From the NCBI GenBank assembly GCA_005518205.2, contig RFFC02000005.1:96049-160048 (forward strand): a DNA stretch of 64,000 nucleotides. The letters are read 5' to 3'. Positions 46,181-55,077 of the stretch are shown here, in pieces. The notes beneath the pieces are model-generated. The model saw only the letters and a program-made list of their open reading frames with translations. It was not told the origin of the DNA and did not search any database. Source of the DNA: Hormoscilla sp. GUM202. Its GTDB lineage: Bacteria; Cyanobacteriota; Cyanobacteriia; Cyanobacteriales; Desertifilaceae. A program made the translations under genes and the position numbers. How positions within the stretch are numbered: position 1 is the stretch's first letter; each line of letters opens with the position of its first letter.

Positions 46181-46837
46181 ATGAATATATATCTTATCGT
46201 TGCAGCTCTATCTAGTTCCGATTCCAACGCTCGCCTCAAGGCGATCGCCCAACTGAGAGGTTATAACCCCAAGCAAGCAGTCCCCCTGCTGCGGAGCAAA
46301 CTGCGAGATCCAGAGTTTCTGGTGCGTTCCTTTGTAGCGATGGGACTGGGACGCCAGCAGACGCCAGAGTCTTTTACCGCTTTGCTGGAGTTGATGAAGT
46401 GCGATCGAGACCCGAATGTGCGGGCGGAAGCTGCCAATTCCCTGTCCATGTTTGGGAAAATAGCCGCATCCCATCTGGTGCTGGCATTTCACCAGGACGA
46501 CCACTGGTTGGTGCGGCGCAGCATTATGGCCGCATTCTGCGAAATGCCCTGCCCTGAAGAACTATTAGATGTCTGCGTTTGCGGTCTGGCAGGGGAAGAC
46601 CTCACGGTCCGAGAAGCCGCAATTGATGGATTTGGGGTGCTAGCTGGCGGGAATAAGCAAGCTGAGGTATTGCAGCAACTCCTGCCCCTGGTGAGTTCTT
46701 CGGAATGGCGCATTAGGGCCAGAGTTGCCTGGGCCCTGAGAAAATTTGACCACCCTCAAGCTAAGTCTGCTATTAGCTATATGATGAAGGATGAAAACCA
46801 TCGGGTGGTGGCCGCTGCCCTGGAAAGTTCTCTTTAA
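46181..46837 (+). CDS. HEAT-repeat protein (NblB/bilin-lyase-like)
   Basis: From ATG 46181 the protein has 218 residues: MNIYLIVAALSSSDSNARLK, then five to six HEAT repeats (PEFLVRSFVAMGLGRQQTPE, PNVRAEAANSLSMFGKIAAS, HWLVRRSIMAAFCEMPCPEE, LTVREAAIDGFGVLAGGNKQ, WRIRARVAWALRKFDHPQAK). Size and pattern match the cyanobacterial phycocyanin-lyase-related/NblB-like group, which handles phycobilins or phycobilisome degradation. Assignment within that group is uncertain. Confidence 0.75.
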   Translation: MNIYLIVAALSSSDSNARLKAIAQLRGYNPKQAVPLLRSKLRDPEFLVRSFVAMGLGRQQTPESFTALLELMKCDRDPNVRAEAANSLSMFGKIAASHLVLAFHQDDHWLVRRSIMAAFCEMPCPEELLDVCVCGLAGEDLTVREAAIDGFGVLAGGNKQAEVLQQLLPLVSSSEWRIRARVAWALRKFDHPQAKSAISYMMKDENHRVVAAALESSL

Positions 46838-47651
46838 TGTTAGTTGTTAGTTGTGGGTGGTCAGTTGTAGGTGGTCAGTTGTAGGTGGTTATACTCATCA
46901 CTGACATAGCTTTGGGCGCAGCTAATCGCCTACCCCTATCAGCCTTCAATCCTAAAGCTAACCGCTCAAAACTGACCGCTAAAAGTATTTTTATCTGCTG
47001 ACATAGACTGTTGGTCCATTAATAAAACATCGCTTCTACTCGACCGACTCTCTAGAGCGTCGGTCCATTAATAATACTTGACAAATTCAAACATCTGTGA
47101 GTCAAGGAAAAATCAACATATTCTCGCCTCCGCCTCTCCCTCTCCTTACAGGGGTATGTTTTTTACATTTCGGTTTGTCTGAGAGGGAGAGGCGGTGTTG
47201 GGGAGAGGCGGTTAGGGGGATAATTATCTAGACAATTAATCATTTCTATCGGTTCAAACTCCCCCACTCCCCACTCCCCACTCCCACTCCCCACTCCCCA
47301 CTCCCTACTCCCCCACTCAGTTGGATATGGTAAAAATCAAAAACATACCCTTGAAAGCTCTCCCTCTCCCCCTCATGATTTTACCCAAAATTTGTTGTAC
47401 TGGACCGATGCTATAGGCGCCAATCGCGCCTTGGAAGCACTAAAGTGCTTACTACAAACAACGGAAGCACTAAAGTGCTTACTACGAACGACGGAAGCAC
47501 TAAAGTGCTTACTACGAACGACGGAAGCACTAAAGTGCTTACTACGAACGGACTACGAACGGAAAATTATCAAAAAACTGTATAGAAATTGACAAAAACA
47601 TCTGAAAAAAAGTGAAAGAATAGCAGAGTAAAGCTATGATCGGATGTTGCT
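46838..47651. repeat. Intergenic region with simple and palindromic repeats
   Basis: In order: three GGTGGTCAGTTGTA-type units (46855-46890), two GTCGGTCCATTAATAA-like sequences, a C-rich tract of CCCCACTCCC units (47258-47318), then four tandem family D palindromes at 47434-47550 (GGAAGCACTAAAGTGCTTAC TACGAACGAC). A frame through the last array reads (T)EALKCLLRT repeatedly but is not a gene. No coding sequence is supported. Confidence 0.75.
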
Positions 47652-50387
47652 GTGATTGATATTCTGTGGCTTCTGCTTTGTTCGGGCTTGGTATTCCTGA
47701 TGCAGCCAGGGTTTATGTGCCTGGAGTCGGGATTGACGCGATCGAAAAACAGTATTAATGTAGCTGTCAAGAATTTGGCAGACTTTGGCATATCAGTGGC
47801 CTTATTCTGGGCTTTTGGCTATGCCCTGATGTTTGGCTCCTCTTGGGCAGGATGGCTGGGTTATAAGGGATTCTTGACGCACATAGAGTCCTCTCCAGAA
47901 CTGGCAGCGTTCTTTCTGTTCCAGATGATGTTTTGCAGCACCGCGACCACCATAGTGTCTGGGGCGGTGGCAGAAAGGATGAAGTTCAGTGCCTATCTCA
48001 TCGTCTCTTGTGTGGTTTCGGGTCTGATTTATCCAATATTCGGTCATTGGGCTTGGAATGGGCTGAGTTCGGGCAGTTTGACGGGTTGGCTGGGTTCGCT
48101 GGGTTTTGTGGATGCGGCTGGGGCGACGGTGGTTCATAGTATCGGGGGATGGGTGTCTTTGGCGGCTTTGCTAGTTGTAGGTCCGCGCTATGGTCGCTTC
48201 CCAGCCGATGCACCTGTACGCAAAATTCAAGGCTCTAATCTCCAACTTTCGGTATTGGGAGCAATGCTTTTGTGGCTGGGTTGGCTGGGCTTTAATGGCG
48301 GCAGCACTTTGGCTTTAAATAACTATGTACCCGGGACGATCGCCAATACGGTCCTGGCTGGGGTCGGAGGTATGATAGCGGCAGGGGCTATTAGTTGGTA
48401 CCAGCGCCACGTGCCGGAAGTGGAGTCCCTGATCAATGGCTCGCTCGCAGGACTGGTATCGATAACGGCTTCCTGTCAGGTGGTGACGACTCCAGAGGCC
48501 TTCGCGATCGGGGCTGTGGGGGCGGCGGTGATGATGTCGGTCAGCTATTGGTTAGAACGCTGGCAAATAGATGATGCTGTCGATGCAGTGGCGGTTCACG
48601 CCGGGGCTGGGGTCTGGGGGACTCTAGCTGTGGCATTATTTGGCAATCTGGAGTTGCTGCATACTGGTCTGAGTAGAGGTGGCCAGTTGTGGGTGCAGTT
48701 GCTGTCCGTTGCGATCGCATTTATCTGGGCTTTCGGCATTACTTACCTGCTGCTATCTGCGATCGATCGTTTCTTTCCCCTGCGAGTCTCTGCTGAGGCG
48801 GAAGCTATGGGTCTGAATGTTTCCGAACATGAAGCGAAAACGGAAATCTACGATCTGTTTCAAGTCATGGCTCGTCAAGCGGCAACTAAAGATTTAAGCT
48901 TGCGAGTGCCTGTAGAACCCTTTACGGAGGTGGGACTTATTGCTGCCCGTTACAACCAAGTAATGGATGCTTTGTCAGCGGCAGTGACCCGGACGGAAGT
49001 AATCATAGAAACAGCTACAGATGCAATAATTACTTTTAGCCAGTCAACCCTGGAAATCCTGACTGCTAACCCCAGTGCGTCGGAAATATTTGGCTATTCT
49101 ATCAGTAGCTTGCAAGGAATGTACGTTGGTCAATTGCTGGAATGGCCAACTAATAATGTCAGTGAGAGAAAACTGCTGCTGGATAAGTGGTTGCAGTCAG
49201 GACGCCATGAAGTGGTGGGACTGCGGGCGGATGGGCAAAATGTGACCCTGGAAATTACGGTGACGGCAGGGAGGTTGGGCGAACGGCCTTTCTACACGGG
49301 CATGTTTCGCGACATATCAGACCGGAAAAGAGCAGAAGAAGCTTTGCAGCAAGCGGCGGATATTTTACAGACATCCCTAGAGTTACAGGATAAAAATCGG
49401 CAATTGGAAAGCACTTTAGAGGAACTGAAAAAGACCCAATCCCAATTGATTCACAGTGAGAAAATGTCTAGTCTGGGACAGTTGGTGGCAGGGATTGCCC
49501 ATGAAATAAATAATCCGGTAAATTTCATATTTGGCAATCTGACTTATGCTTGGGAATACACTCAAGAATTACTGGAAGTAGTAAAAATATATCGGCAGCA
49601 TTACCCCGAACATACACCGGAAATAGAGGATAAAATAGCAGGCAGCGAACTGGATTTTATGATGGAGGACTTGCCCAAACTGATAAACTCGATGAAGGTG
49701 GGGGCCGATCGGATCCGGGAAATAGTTAAATCCTTGCGCACTTTCTCTCGCCTGGATGAAGCAGAAATTAAATATGTCGATATTCATGTCGGCATCGAAA
49801 GCACTTTGATGATTCTGCAAAATGAGATTAAGGGGAAACTGGGAAAACGCAGCATTGAGGTGATCGAGGAGTATGGTAACCTCCCCTTGGTGGAATGCTA
49901 CGCGGGACAGCTCAACCAGGTGTTTATGAATATCCTCAGTAATGCGATCGATGCTTTGCAAATGGAGGCGGAAAAAGAATCCCGTGACTTGGGCCTGACA
50001 AATGGTAATGGCAAGAACGGGAAAAATGGAAAACACGCAGCGCAGCGCAAAATACCGAAAATTTGGATTAAAACAGAGGTGAAAGATAGCGATCATGTAA
50101 GGATCCGCATCGAGGATAACGGTCCGGGAATGACTGAGGAGGTAATGAGGAAGCTGTTCGACCCCTTCTTTACTACCAAACCTGTCGGCAAGGGTACGGG
50201 TTTGGGTTTGTCTATTAGTTATCAAATAGTGGTGGAAAAGCATGGGGGTAATATAATTTGTAATTCGGCACTGGGAGAAGGATCCGAGTTCGTCGTGGAA
50301 ATTCCCGTTCGACAGGCGATCGCCCCGGTTCAGGAAGCATCGGAAACCTGCCCATACGCTGAGCAAGCAGATTTATCAATTTCTTAG
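47652..50387 (+). CDS. Ammonium transporter-histidine kinase fusion (Amt-HK)
   Basis: A 911-residue protein starting at GTG 47652; a TGA lies in frame five codons upstream, so no earlier start exists. Residues 1-375 are an Amt/Rh channel with about eleven membrane segments: FLMQPGFMCLESGL, the twin pore His in VVHSIGGWVSLAAL and AVHAGAGVWGTLAVAL. A linker (residues 385-445) looks HAMP-like, a PAS domain follows (IETATDAIITFSQSTLEILT), then a coiled coil and kinase core: H-box GIAHEINNPVNFIF, N-box NAIDALQ, DNGPGMTEEVM, FDPFFTTKPVGKGTGLGLS. Amt-kinase fusions are known from the anammox bacterium Kuenenia as ammonium sensors. No response regulator is adjacent. Confidence 0.93.
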   Translation: MIDILWLLLCSGLVFLMQPGFMCLESGLTRSKNSINVAVKNLADFGISVALFWAFGYALMFGSSWAGWLGYKGFLTHIESSPELAAFFLFQMMFCSTATTIVSGAVAERMKFSAYLIVSCVVSGLIYPIFGHWAWNGLSSGSLTGWLGSLGFVDAAGATVVHSIGGWVSLAALLVVGPRYGRFPADAPVRKIQGSNLQLSVLGAMLLWLGWLGFNGGSTLALNNYVPGTIANTVLAGVGGMIAAGAISWYQRHVPEVESLINGSLAGLVSITASCQVVTTPEAFAIGAVGAAVMMSVSYWLERWQIDDAVDAVAVHAGAGVWGTLAVALFGNLELLHTGLSRGGQLWVQLLSVAIAFIWAFGITYLLLSAIDRFFPLRVSAEAEAMGLNVSEHEAKTEIYDLFQVMARQAATKDLSLRVPVEPFTEVGLIAARYNQVMDALSAAVTRTEVIIETATDAIITFSQSTLEILTANPSASEIFGYSISSLQGMYVGQLLEWPTNNVSERKLLLDKWLQSGRHEVVGLRADGQNVTLEITVTAGRLGERPFYTGMFRDISDRKRAEEALQQAADILQTSLELQDKNRQLESTLEELKKTQSQLIHSEKMSSLGQLVAGIAHEINNPVNFIFGNLTYAWEYTQELLEVVKIYRQHYPEHTPEIEDKIAGSELDFMMEDLPKLINSMKVGADRIREIVKSLRTFSRLDEAEIKYVDIHVGIESTLMILQNEIKGKLGKRSIEVIEEYGNLPLVECYAGQLNQVFMNILSNAIDALQMEAEKESRDLGLTNGNGKNGKNGKHAAQRKIPKIWIKTEVKDSDHVRIRIEDNGPGMTEEVMRKLFDPFFTTKPVGKGTGLGLSISYQIVVEKHGGNIICNSALGEGSEFVVEIPVRQAIAPVQEASETCPYAEQADLSIS

Positions 50388-50497
50388 TCGTCTTGCGTAG
50401 CACTTGTCCCGCCTGTCCGTTCTAGGCGCTTTCGCGCTTGGGAAGCACACTGAGTGCTTACTACGAACGGTAGGACGGTGAAACACTAAAGTGTTTC
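50388..50497. repeat. Family D repeats interrupted by the IS
   Basis: GGAAGCACACTGAGTGCTTA CTACGAACGG at 50440 and AAACACTAAAGTGTTT at 50481 are family D. The second copy is cut by the insertion sequence: its ACTACGAACC tail is found on the other side at 51681. Confidence 0.8.
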
Positions 50498-51679
50498 AGT
50501 AGTTGGACAAAATTAATTGCACAAAATCGAGAAAACTTGTTATACTAGATATAGCTACTCGTACATGTAGCAGATTTTTGTCAAACTAACGGGGAGTCGG
50601 TTTTCATGCTCATCCCCGGCCAGATATATTTGACATAATATGACGATAAATTAGGAGAAATTAAGAAGGATTTTAATGCGCGAAATAAATGAGCTTTCTG
50701 CAAAATTGCTCTTACGAATTTATCATCAAAGTCGCCATGATCGAGTTCGTCAAAGAGCACATTGTTTACTTTTGCGAGATCGAGAACATAAAAAATTTAA
50801 AGAACTTATGGAAATCTTTGATGTTAGTTATAGAACTATCTACAATTGGATTAAAAATTGGGATTCCGAGGGAATGGTCGGACTATATAATAAGTCTGGA
50901 AGAGGTCGTAAGCAAACCTTTAGTCTCGAACAAAAAGAAAAAATTAAAGCCTGGACTGAAGAAGAACCGAGGCAATTAAAAAAAGTGTCTTTTTGTTGTA
51001 GTCTAGTTCCTATACGAACTTCCGCAATTGTTAAAACTGTTCAGAGAATATTGAAAACAATGAATATGAGTTGGCATCGGATGCGTAAAGGGGTAGCTGT
51101 CAGCCCCCCAGCTCAAGAGTATGAGGAAAAAAAAGCACAACTTGAACAACTGAAACTGTTAGACAATTTGGGGGAAATTAATTTGTATTATTTAGATGAA
51201 AGTGGGTTTTATTTAATCCCTTGTGTCCCTTATGGATGGCAAAATATTGGGGAATATATAGAAGTACCTAGTCGGAGTAGCCGCAGATTAAATGTATTAG
51301 GAATAATGAATCGCCACAATCATTTAGAAGCGTATGTATCTACTCAAAATATTAATTCAGATGTAGTCATAGCTTGTATCGATGCATTTTTTCCCACGAG
51401 AATGGAAAAGCAAACAGTAATTGTAGTAGACCAAGCATCTGTCCATACTAGTGATGCTATTCAAGATAAGATTGAAGAATGGAAAGAACGCAATATTACT
51501 ATATTCCATCTCCCCACTTATTCACCTCATTTGAATTTGATTGAAATCTTGTGGCGGTTTATTAAATACGAATGGATTGAAATCGATGCTTATTCTTGCT
51601 GGAAAAACTTAGTTGATTCCGTTGAAACAATCATAAAAAATTTTGGAGAAAAATATGTAATTAATTTTGTCTGACTACT
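50498..51679 (+). mobile_element. IS630-type insertion sequence, copy 1
   Basis: The ends are AGTAGTTGGACAAAATTAAT and ATTAATTTTGTCTGACTACT, inverted repeats. The sequence nearly equals copy 2 at 60760-61938 throughout, except for a replaced segment in the transposase gene. The target was a family D palindrome. Confidence 0.92.
50676..51674 (+). CDS. IS630-family transposase, copy 1 with a replaced HTH segment
   Basis: A 332-residue transposase: N-terminal HTH (EIFDVSYRTIYNWIKNWDSE), then a second HTH region and the DDE catalytic core with NLYYLDESGFYL, VIVVDQASVHTS and PTYSPHLNLIEILWRFIKYE. Residues 105-119 read VSFCCSLVPIRTSAI, where copy 2 has VVAKIKEEWGIETS. The alternative residues are hydrophobic and unlike an HTH helix, so DNA binding by this copy may be impaired although the frame is open. 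Confidence 0.9.
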   Translation: MREINELSAKLLLRIYHQSRHDRVRQRAHCLLLRDREHKKFKELMEIFDVSYRTIYNWIKNWDSEGMVGLYNKSGRGRKQTFSLEQKEKIKAWTEEEPRQLKKVSFCCSLVPIRTSAIVKTVQRILKTMNMSWHRMRKGVAVSPPAQEYEEKKAQLEQLKLLDNLGEINLYYLDESGFYLIPCVPYGWQNIGEYIEVPSRSSRRLNVLGIMNRHNHLEAYVSTQNINSDVVIACIDAFFPTRMEKQTVIVVDQASVHTSDAIQDKIEEWKERNITIFHLPTYSPHLNLIEILWRFIKYEWIEIDAYSCWKNLVDSVETIIKNFGEKYVINFV

Positions 51680-51683
51680 TACT

Positions 51684-51785
51684 ACGAACCGTAGGACGGT
51701 GAAACACTAAAGTGTTTACTACGAACGGTACGAACCGTAGAACGGTGAAACACTAAAGTGTTTACTACGAACGGTACGAACCGCT
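51684..51785. repeat. Family D palindromes after the IS
   Basis: Two units GGTGAAACACTAAAGTGTTT followed by ACTACGAACGGTACGAACCG. Their stem AAACACTAAAGTGTTT differs from the 47434 array but stays complementary. Confidence 0.8.
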
Positions 51786-51816
51786 AGGGTAATCTTATGA
51801 ATGGTACTCAGTACGT

Positions 51817-51969
51817 ATGCAAACTCCCGCCCTACCCCAGGAATGGGCAGCGGAGGATTTAGAAGGAAAAGATATGGAATATGTAGAATGGGCCGGCGAA
51901 TATAAATTATATTTGCTAGCCCAGGAAGATTTGCAGATTCTGAAAAAGTTAGACTATGTCACTAAGTGA
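51817..51969 (+). CDS. 50-residue protein overlapping a TumE-like toxin relic
   Basis: The frame reads MQTPALPQEWAAEDLEGKDM, EYVEWAGEYKLYLLAQEDLQ, ILKKLDYVTK. Its TGA stop overlaps the GTG start of the next frame (GTGA), a hallmark of coupled small operons. It is acidic and could be an antitoxin or a regulator; the family is not recognised. Confidence 0.45.
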   Translation: MQTPALPQEWAAEDLEGKDMEYVEWAGEYKLYLLAQEDLQILKKLDYVTK

Positions 51970-52308
51970 ATATTGAGGAGTTGAAGGCCGGGGTCGATCT
52001 TCTGGATGATTATGGGTTGACTATGAGGATAGAGTCAGAAGCTTCATTCAGAGAAGATCGGGAAGTATTTGTTACTTTTAAGGTCATGTTAGTCGATGAT
52101 TCTGAACTTTACATCAGGGAGTATTTAGCTGAACGTTATGGGAAAATCGAGAAACTTAGCTACTCCTATCAGTATCGGGCAGGGGAGTCTGATATTTAGA
52201 TATGATAATGCCCAACATAAACCTGCCTTGGGATTTAGCGAACATAAACATACGCGATCGGGTTCTATTATTCCATCTCTTCTGCCACCAATTGATGAAA
52301 TTTAGATG
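51966..52308 (+). pseudogene. TumE-like (DUF6516) toxin gene, frameshifted
   Basis: The first frame gives VNIEELKAGVDLLDDYGLTM, then VTFKVMLVDDSELYIREYLA and KIEKLSYSYQYRAGESDI. After a 1-bp shift at GATATTTAGATATGAT the second frame continues (I)FRYDNAQHKPALGFSEHKHT with PSLLPPIDEI. Together they match the DUF6516/TumE pattern (LT.S.G..L..RE...., YSYHYQ, RYDNA.H.P.....H.HKH, ..EI). A single-base error would restore it. Confidence 0.65.
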
Positions 52309-52466
52309 AGGTGATATCATATTTGTGAAGGAATTACTCGAAGCGATCGCCTCTTTTTTCATATCTTAACCTGCGCAGGCTTCGTTCGGAATAGCCGCAG
52401 GTTAATATAGCGAACCCTGGAAACCACCTGCGATCGCTACTATATTTTGTGGATAAGCGATCGCTT

Positions 52467-52817
52467 TTACAGGGGTAAATATAGAACTACCCCTTTCCAC
52501 TCATCTTGCTCGCTACATCTGGCAAGTATTATTAATTCATCGATCTCCTGTCCAATTTGCATCCTATTGTTAACCACAAACAAACCTGACATTACCTCGC
52601 CTCGCAACAATCGTTCGTAAGCAAAGTCTGGCATTGTGGCGCGATCGTGAGTTAAAACGATACGACCATTAGTCGCGGCCCAGTCTAAAATTATTGGGTC
52701 ATCTACTTCTCGCAAACCAACATCTTGAACCCGCAATAAATCAATATTTGGTTCCCGTCTAAAAAGTCCGCGAACAATATCGCCATCAAAGTTTTCATCG
52801 CTCAAAAACTGCAACAT
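52467..52817 (-). CDS. DUF5615 PIN-like toxin
   Basis: A 116-residue protein: MLQFLSDENFDGDIVRGLFR with the first acidic residues, LRVQDVGLREVDDPIILDWA, GRIVLTHDRATMPDFAYERL with the conserved THD, and LFVVNNRMQIGQEIDELIIL. This is the DUF5615 PIN-like family, a presumed RNase. Its gene follows DUF433 after 3 bp, the usual toxin-antitoxin order. Confidence 0.88.
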   Translation of the reverse strand: MLQFLSDENFDGDIVRGLFRREPNIDLLRVQDVGLREVDDPIILDWAATNGRIVLTHDRATMPDFAYERLLRGEVMSGLFVVNNRMQIGQEIDELIILARCSEQDEWKGVVLYLPL

Positions 52818-52820
52818 AAT

Positions 52821-53162
52821 TTATTTGAATTTCTTTTGAGCCAACAAGCGCGAACGAATTGAGCTAATATCTGGTTGAATGCTTGACAACTTTTGACGTA
52901 CAGATTCTGCTAACTGTTCGCGGCGATCGAGATAGGCATTTATGGTTTCTGGATGCCGGAGATAGTAACCTATTGTCAGATAAACATCTCCTAATGATAG
53001 AGTTGAATATCGCTGGACAATTGACTCGGGAGACCCCCCATCCTGGAAAGCTTGAATCACCATTTCTAACAAAACTCTTGAGTTTCCTACTCGGATAGCC
53101 CCGGTTTCGTCTTCCCGCAGCGGGAGTGGGAGGGTTTTCGGTTCTAAAACTACAATCATCAT
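52821..53162 (-). CDS. DUF433 antitoxin-like protein
   Basis: A 113-residue protein with the DUF433 pattern LREDETGAIRVGNSRVLLEM, VIQAFQDGGSPESIVQRYST, LSLGDVYLTIGYYLRHPETI. The domain is an HTH-like fold typical of antitoxins paired with DUF5615. The two form an operon. Confidence 0.88.
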   Translation of the reverse strand: MMIVVLEPKTLPLPLREDETGAIRVGNSRVLLEMVIQAFQDGGSPESIVQRYSTLSLGDVYLTIGYYLRHPETINAYLDRREQLAESVRQKLSSIQPDISSIRSRLLAQKKFK

Positions 53163-53355
53163 TTACCTCAAAGCGGACATTTGTCTGTTGACATCTTAAC
53201 ACATATCTTCAGGCTCAACCCGATCGCCCCCTTTATACAATCTTAGCCTGTGCAGGCAGGTTGCCACCCTAATTTTACGAATCGATAAGCATATCCCTCT
53301 AACTGAGAAGTTGGCAAAGCCGGAACAGTTTGGAGTAGTGCCTGATAGTCTAGCA

Positions 53356-53697
53356 TCAAATCGGCTGTCCTTTTTCAATTATTTCCACGATCTCCTCTAA
53401 AGCCTCCAGCTTCCCCGTCGAGAGATAAAGCAGAGGCGTGTCTCCTCCCAGAGCAGGATGGGGTGAGCTTAACCAGATGCGAAGGTACTCATTAGAGCCA
53501 TCGAACTCCTCACTTAATCTTAAAAGCAGATTCTGTAGTCGTAAGAGAATGCCATTGGTAAGATTCAACTGGGCGATAGACTCGGAAACATCATCAGTTT
53601 CTGGACGTTTTTCGTTCTGTTTTCTATCAAGCTGGCTAACAGCAGGGTCTGGCATCGGATTATCCTCGATTATAGTGCTATTCCTATGATAACTCAC
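53356..53697 (-). CDS. MbcA/ParS/Xre-type (DUF2384) antitoxin-like protein
   Basis: A 113-residue protein; a start at ATG 53655 (MPDPAVSQL) is also possible. The C-terminal half has NEYLRIWLSSPHPALGGDTP followed by LLYLSTGKLEALEEIVEIIE, the toxin-binding (DUF2384) signature W...P...LGG..P. No RES toxin is adjacent, so it is an orphan or acts with a distant partner. Confidence 0.65.
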   Translation of the reverse strand: MSYHRNSTIIEDNPMPDPAVSQLDRKQNEKRPETDDVSESIAQLNLTNGILLRLQNLLLRLSEEFDGSNEYLRIWLSSPHPALGGDTPLLYLSTGKLEALEEIVEIIEKGQPI

Positions 53698-54021
53698 TGC
53701 CCGATCGGTTGGGATTGGTAACCGGTATCCTTTGGCGATCGGTGGATCCTGCCCTACTAGCTAACTGGTGTTTTCGGGCCCAGCTACGAAATCAGGAACC
53801 GGGAAATGCGATCGCACCCCCTCCCTTTGCGATCGCCCCAATATCTCTATTTTCGCCTGCGCAGGCTTCCTTGCCCCGATCGCCCGCGTGCCATCGCCTC
53901 TCGACTAGACAAGAAACCGGGTTCCTGCGACTAAATTATCTTCAAGAAACAATTATCAATTAAGAAACCCGGTTTCACCTGGTTGGGTAAGGGACCTCAA
54001 CCCAACCTACGACATTACTAT
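53698..54021. other. Intergenic, no gene seen
   Basis: It holds HIP1-rich sequence and a pair of AAGAAACCGGGTT / AAGAAACCCGGTTTC palindromes (53909-53925 and 53960-53976), a motif repeated near 57371 and 57513. No coding evidence. Confidence 0.55.
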
Positions 54022-54426
54022 TCAAGCAGCTTCCCAATCTTCAATTTGCAAGCCTTCCACTCTATTAAACTCACGTACATTATGTGTTACCAGGGTTAAA
54101 TTGTTTGCCATTGCGATCGCTGCTATTTGCATGTCATAAGGCCCGATCGGAGTCCCCGCAGCAGCAAGCTGAGCGCGAATGCGCCCACAGATCGAAGCAG
54201 CACGATCATCAAAGGGCAGAGACTCAAAAACTCGTAGAAACTGTTCCTGTCTTGCTAGAGTTTGCTCGGGATTATTGCTTCTCATCGCTCCGTAGAATAA
54301 CTCAGCTTTCACAATAGAACACACCGCCACTTCTTCTACATCAATAGCCTGTAATCGTCTCCGGATAGCCACAGATCTACCATTTAGATACCTGACGCAG
54401 ACATTTGTATCCAGTAAATATCTCAT
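54022..54426 (-). CDS. vapC: VapC-family PIN toxin
   Basis: A 134-residue PIN-domain RNase: MRYLLDTNVCVRYLNGRS with the first Asp, VCSIVKAELFYGAMRSNN with the Glu, PIGPYDMQIAAIAMANNLTL with Asp, and VTHNVREFNRVEGLQIEDWE. All acidic catalytic residues are present. The start overlaps the antitoxin by 4 bp. A decayed paralogue is at 29471-29980. Confidence 0.93.
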   Translation of the reverse strand: MRYLLDTNVCVRYLNGRSVAIRRRLQAIDVEEVAVCSIVKAELFYGAMRSNNPEQTLARQEQFLRVFESLPFDDRAASICGRIRAQLAAAGTPIGPYDMQIAAIAMANNLTLVTHNVREFNRVEGLQIEDWEAA

Positions 54427-54686
54427 AGTAACGCTTCGCGATCCTCGAACTCTCCTTCAAAGTCAATTATCAAAGGGTCATCTTGACAACTACCAAAAGT
54501 CTCTTCAAAAAAACCAGGAGGCCATCCCCGTCCTGAAGGACTATCAGTTTCTTCTTTTACAGGTTCCATGGTAAGCTTGACATCAACGAGCGTATTAGTT
54601 AGCGCCACGGGAACTTCTAAATGTAAGATCCCATCTGCACCGACTCTGGCCCGTAAGGCGATCGTCTGCACGAGCAATTCCTCCAT
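54423..54686 (-). CDS. Antitoxin of the VapC pair
   Basis: An 87-residue protein: MEELLVQTIALRARVGADGI, LHLEVPVALTNTLVDVKLTM, then an acidic tail PPGFFEETFGSCQDDPLIID. The DNA-binding N-terminus and acidic toxin-wrapping C-terminus are typical of cyanobacterial VapB-like antitoxins. An internal ATG-like start at VQT corresponds to the start retained in the relic at 29471. Confidence 0.8.
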   Translation of the reverse strand: MEELLVQTIALRARVGADGILHLEVPVALTNTLVDVKLTMEPVKEETDSPSGRGWPPGFFEETFGSCQDDPLIIDFEGEFEDREALL

Positions 54687-55077
54687 ATCTGCTTTCTCTA
54701 TTTACCAATATAGCATAAATCAAATCGCACCCCCTCCCTTTGCGATCGCACCCCCTCTTGGTCTCCATTTGCTGTCCGATCGCCCCCAGAGACGACTCCC
54801 TTCGCACAACCGGGGCACGGCGTTATATCTTTTGGTTTATTGCCCAATTATCGATGCCGTGCCCCTACCAATGCCGTTAAAAATGTTTAATATGTGCCCT
54901 AACCCCACATCGGATCGCCCCGTATTCGCCATTTCCCGTAGGGGCACGGCATCAGAAAATTATCGGTTTATTTTATTATGTTAAATCTGCCGTGCCCCGG
55001 CCCCATGCCCGATCGCCAATTTTCTCTGTGCCCCGACCCCATGCGATCTCCATTTTGAATTTTGAATTTTGAATTGC
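54687..55077. other. Intergenic, no gene seen
   Basis: The region has repeated phrases such as GGGGCACGGC and CCGTGCCCC (54811, 54867, 54943, 54991) that could pair with each other, plus a triple TTTTGAATT near 55055. No coding sequence is supported. Confidence 0.5.

Noticed and set aside
47434..47550. Four evenly spaced repeats as a possible CRISPR array
   Set aside because: The copies are directly adjacent with no unique spacers and belong to the dispersed family D; no cas genes are nearby.
47392..47592. 66-residue ORF with repeated EALKCLLRT
   Set aside because: Produced by the tandem palindromes; no start signal. Kept only as evidence that the repeat can be read in frame.
47573..47600. 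GTATAGAAATTGAC as an NtcA site for the Amt-kinase gene
   Set aside because: It matches GTAN8 but ends GAC, and no TAN3T element lies 22 bp downstream.
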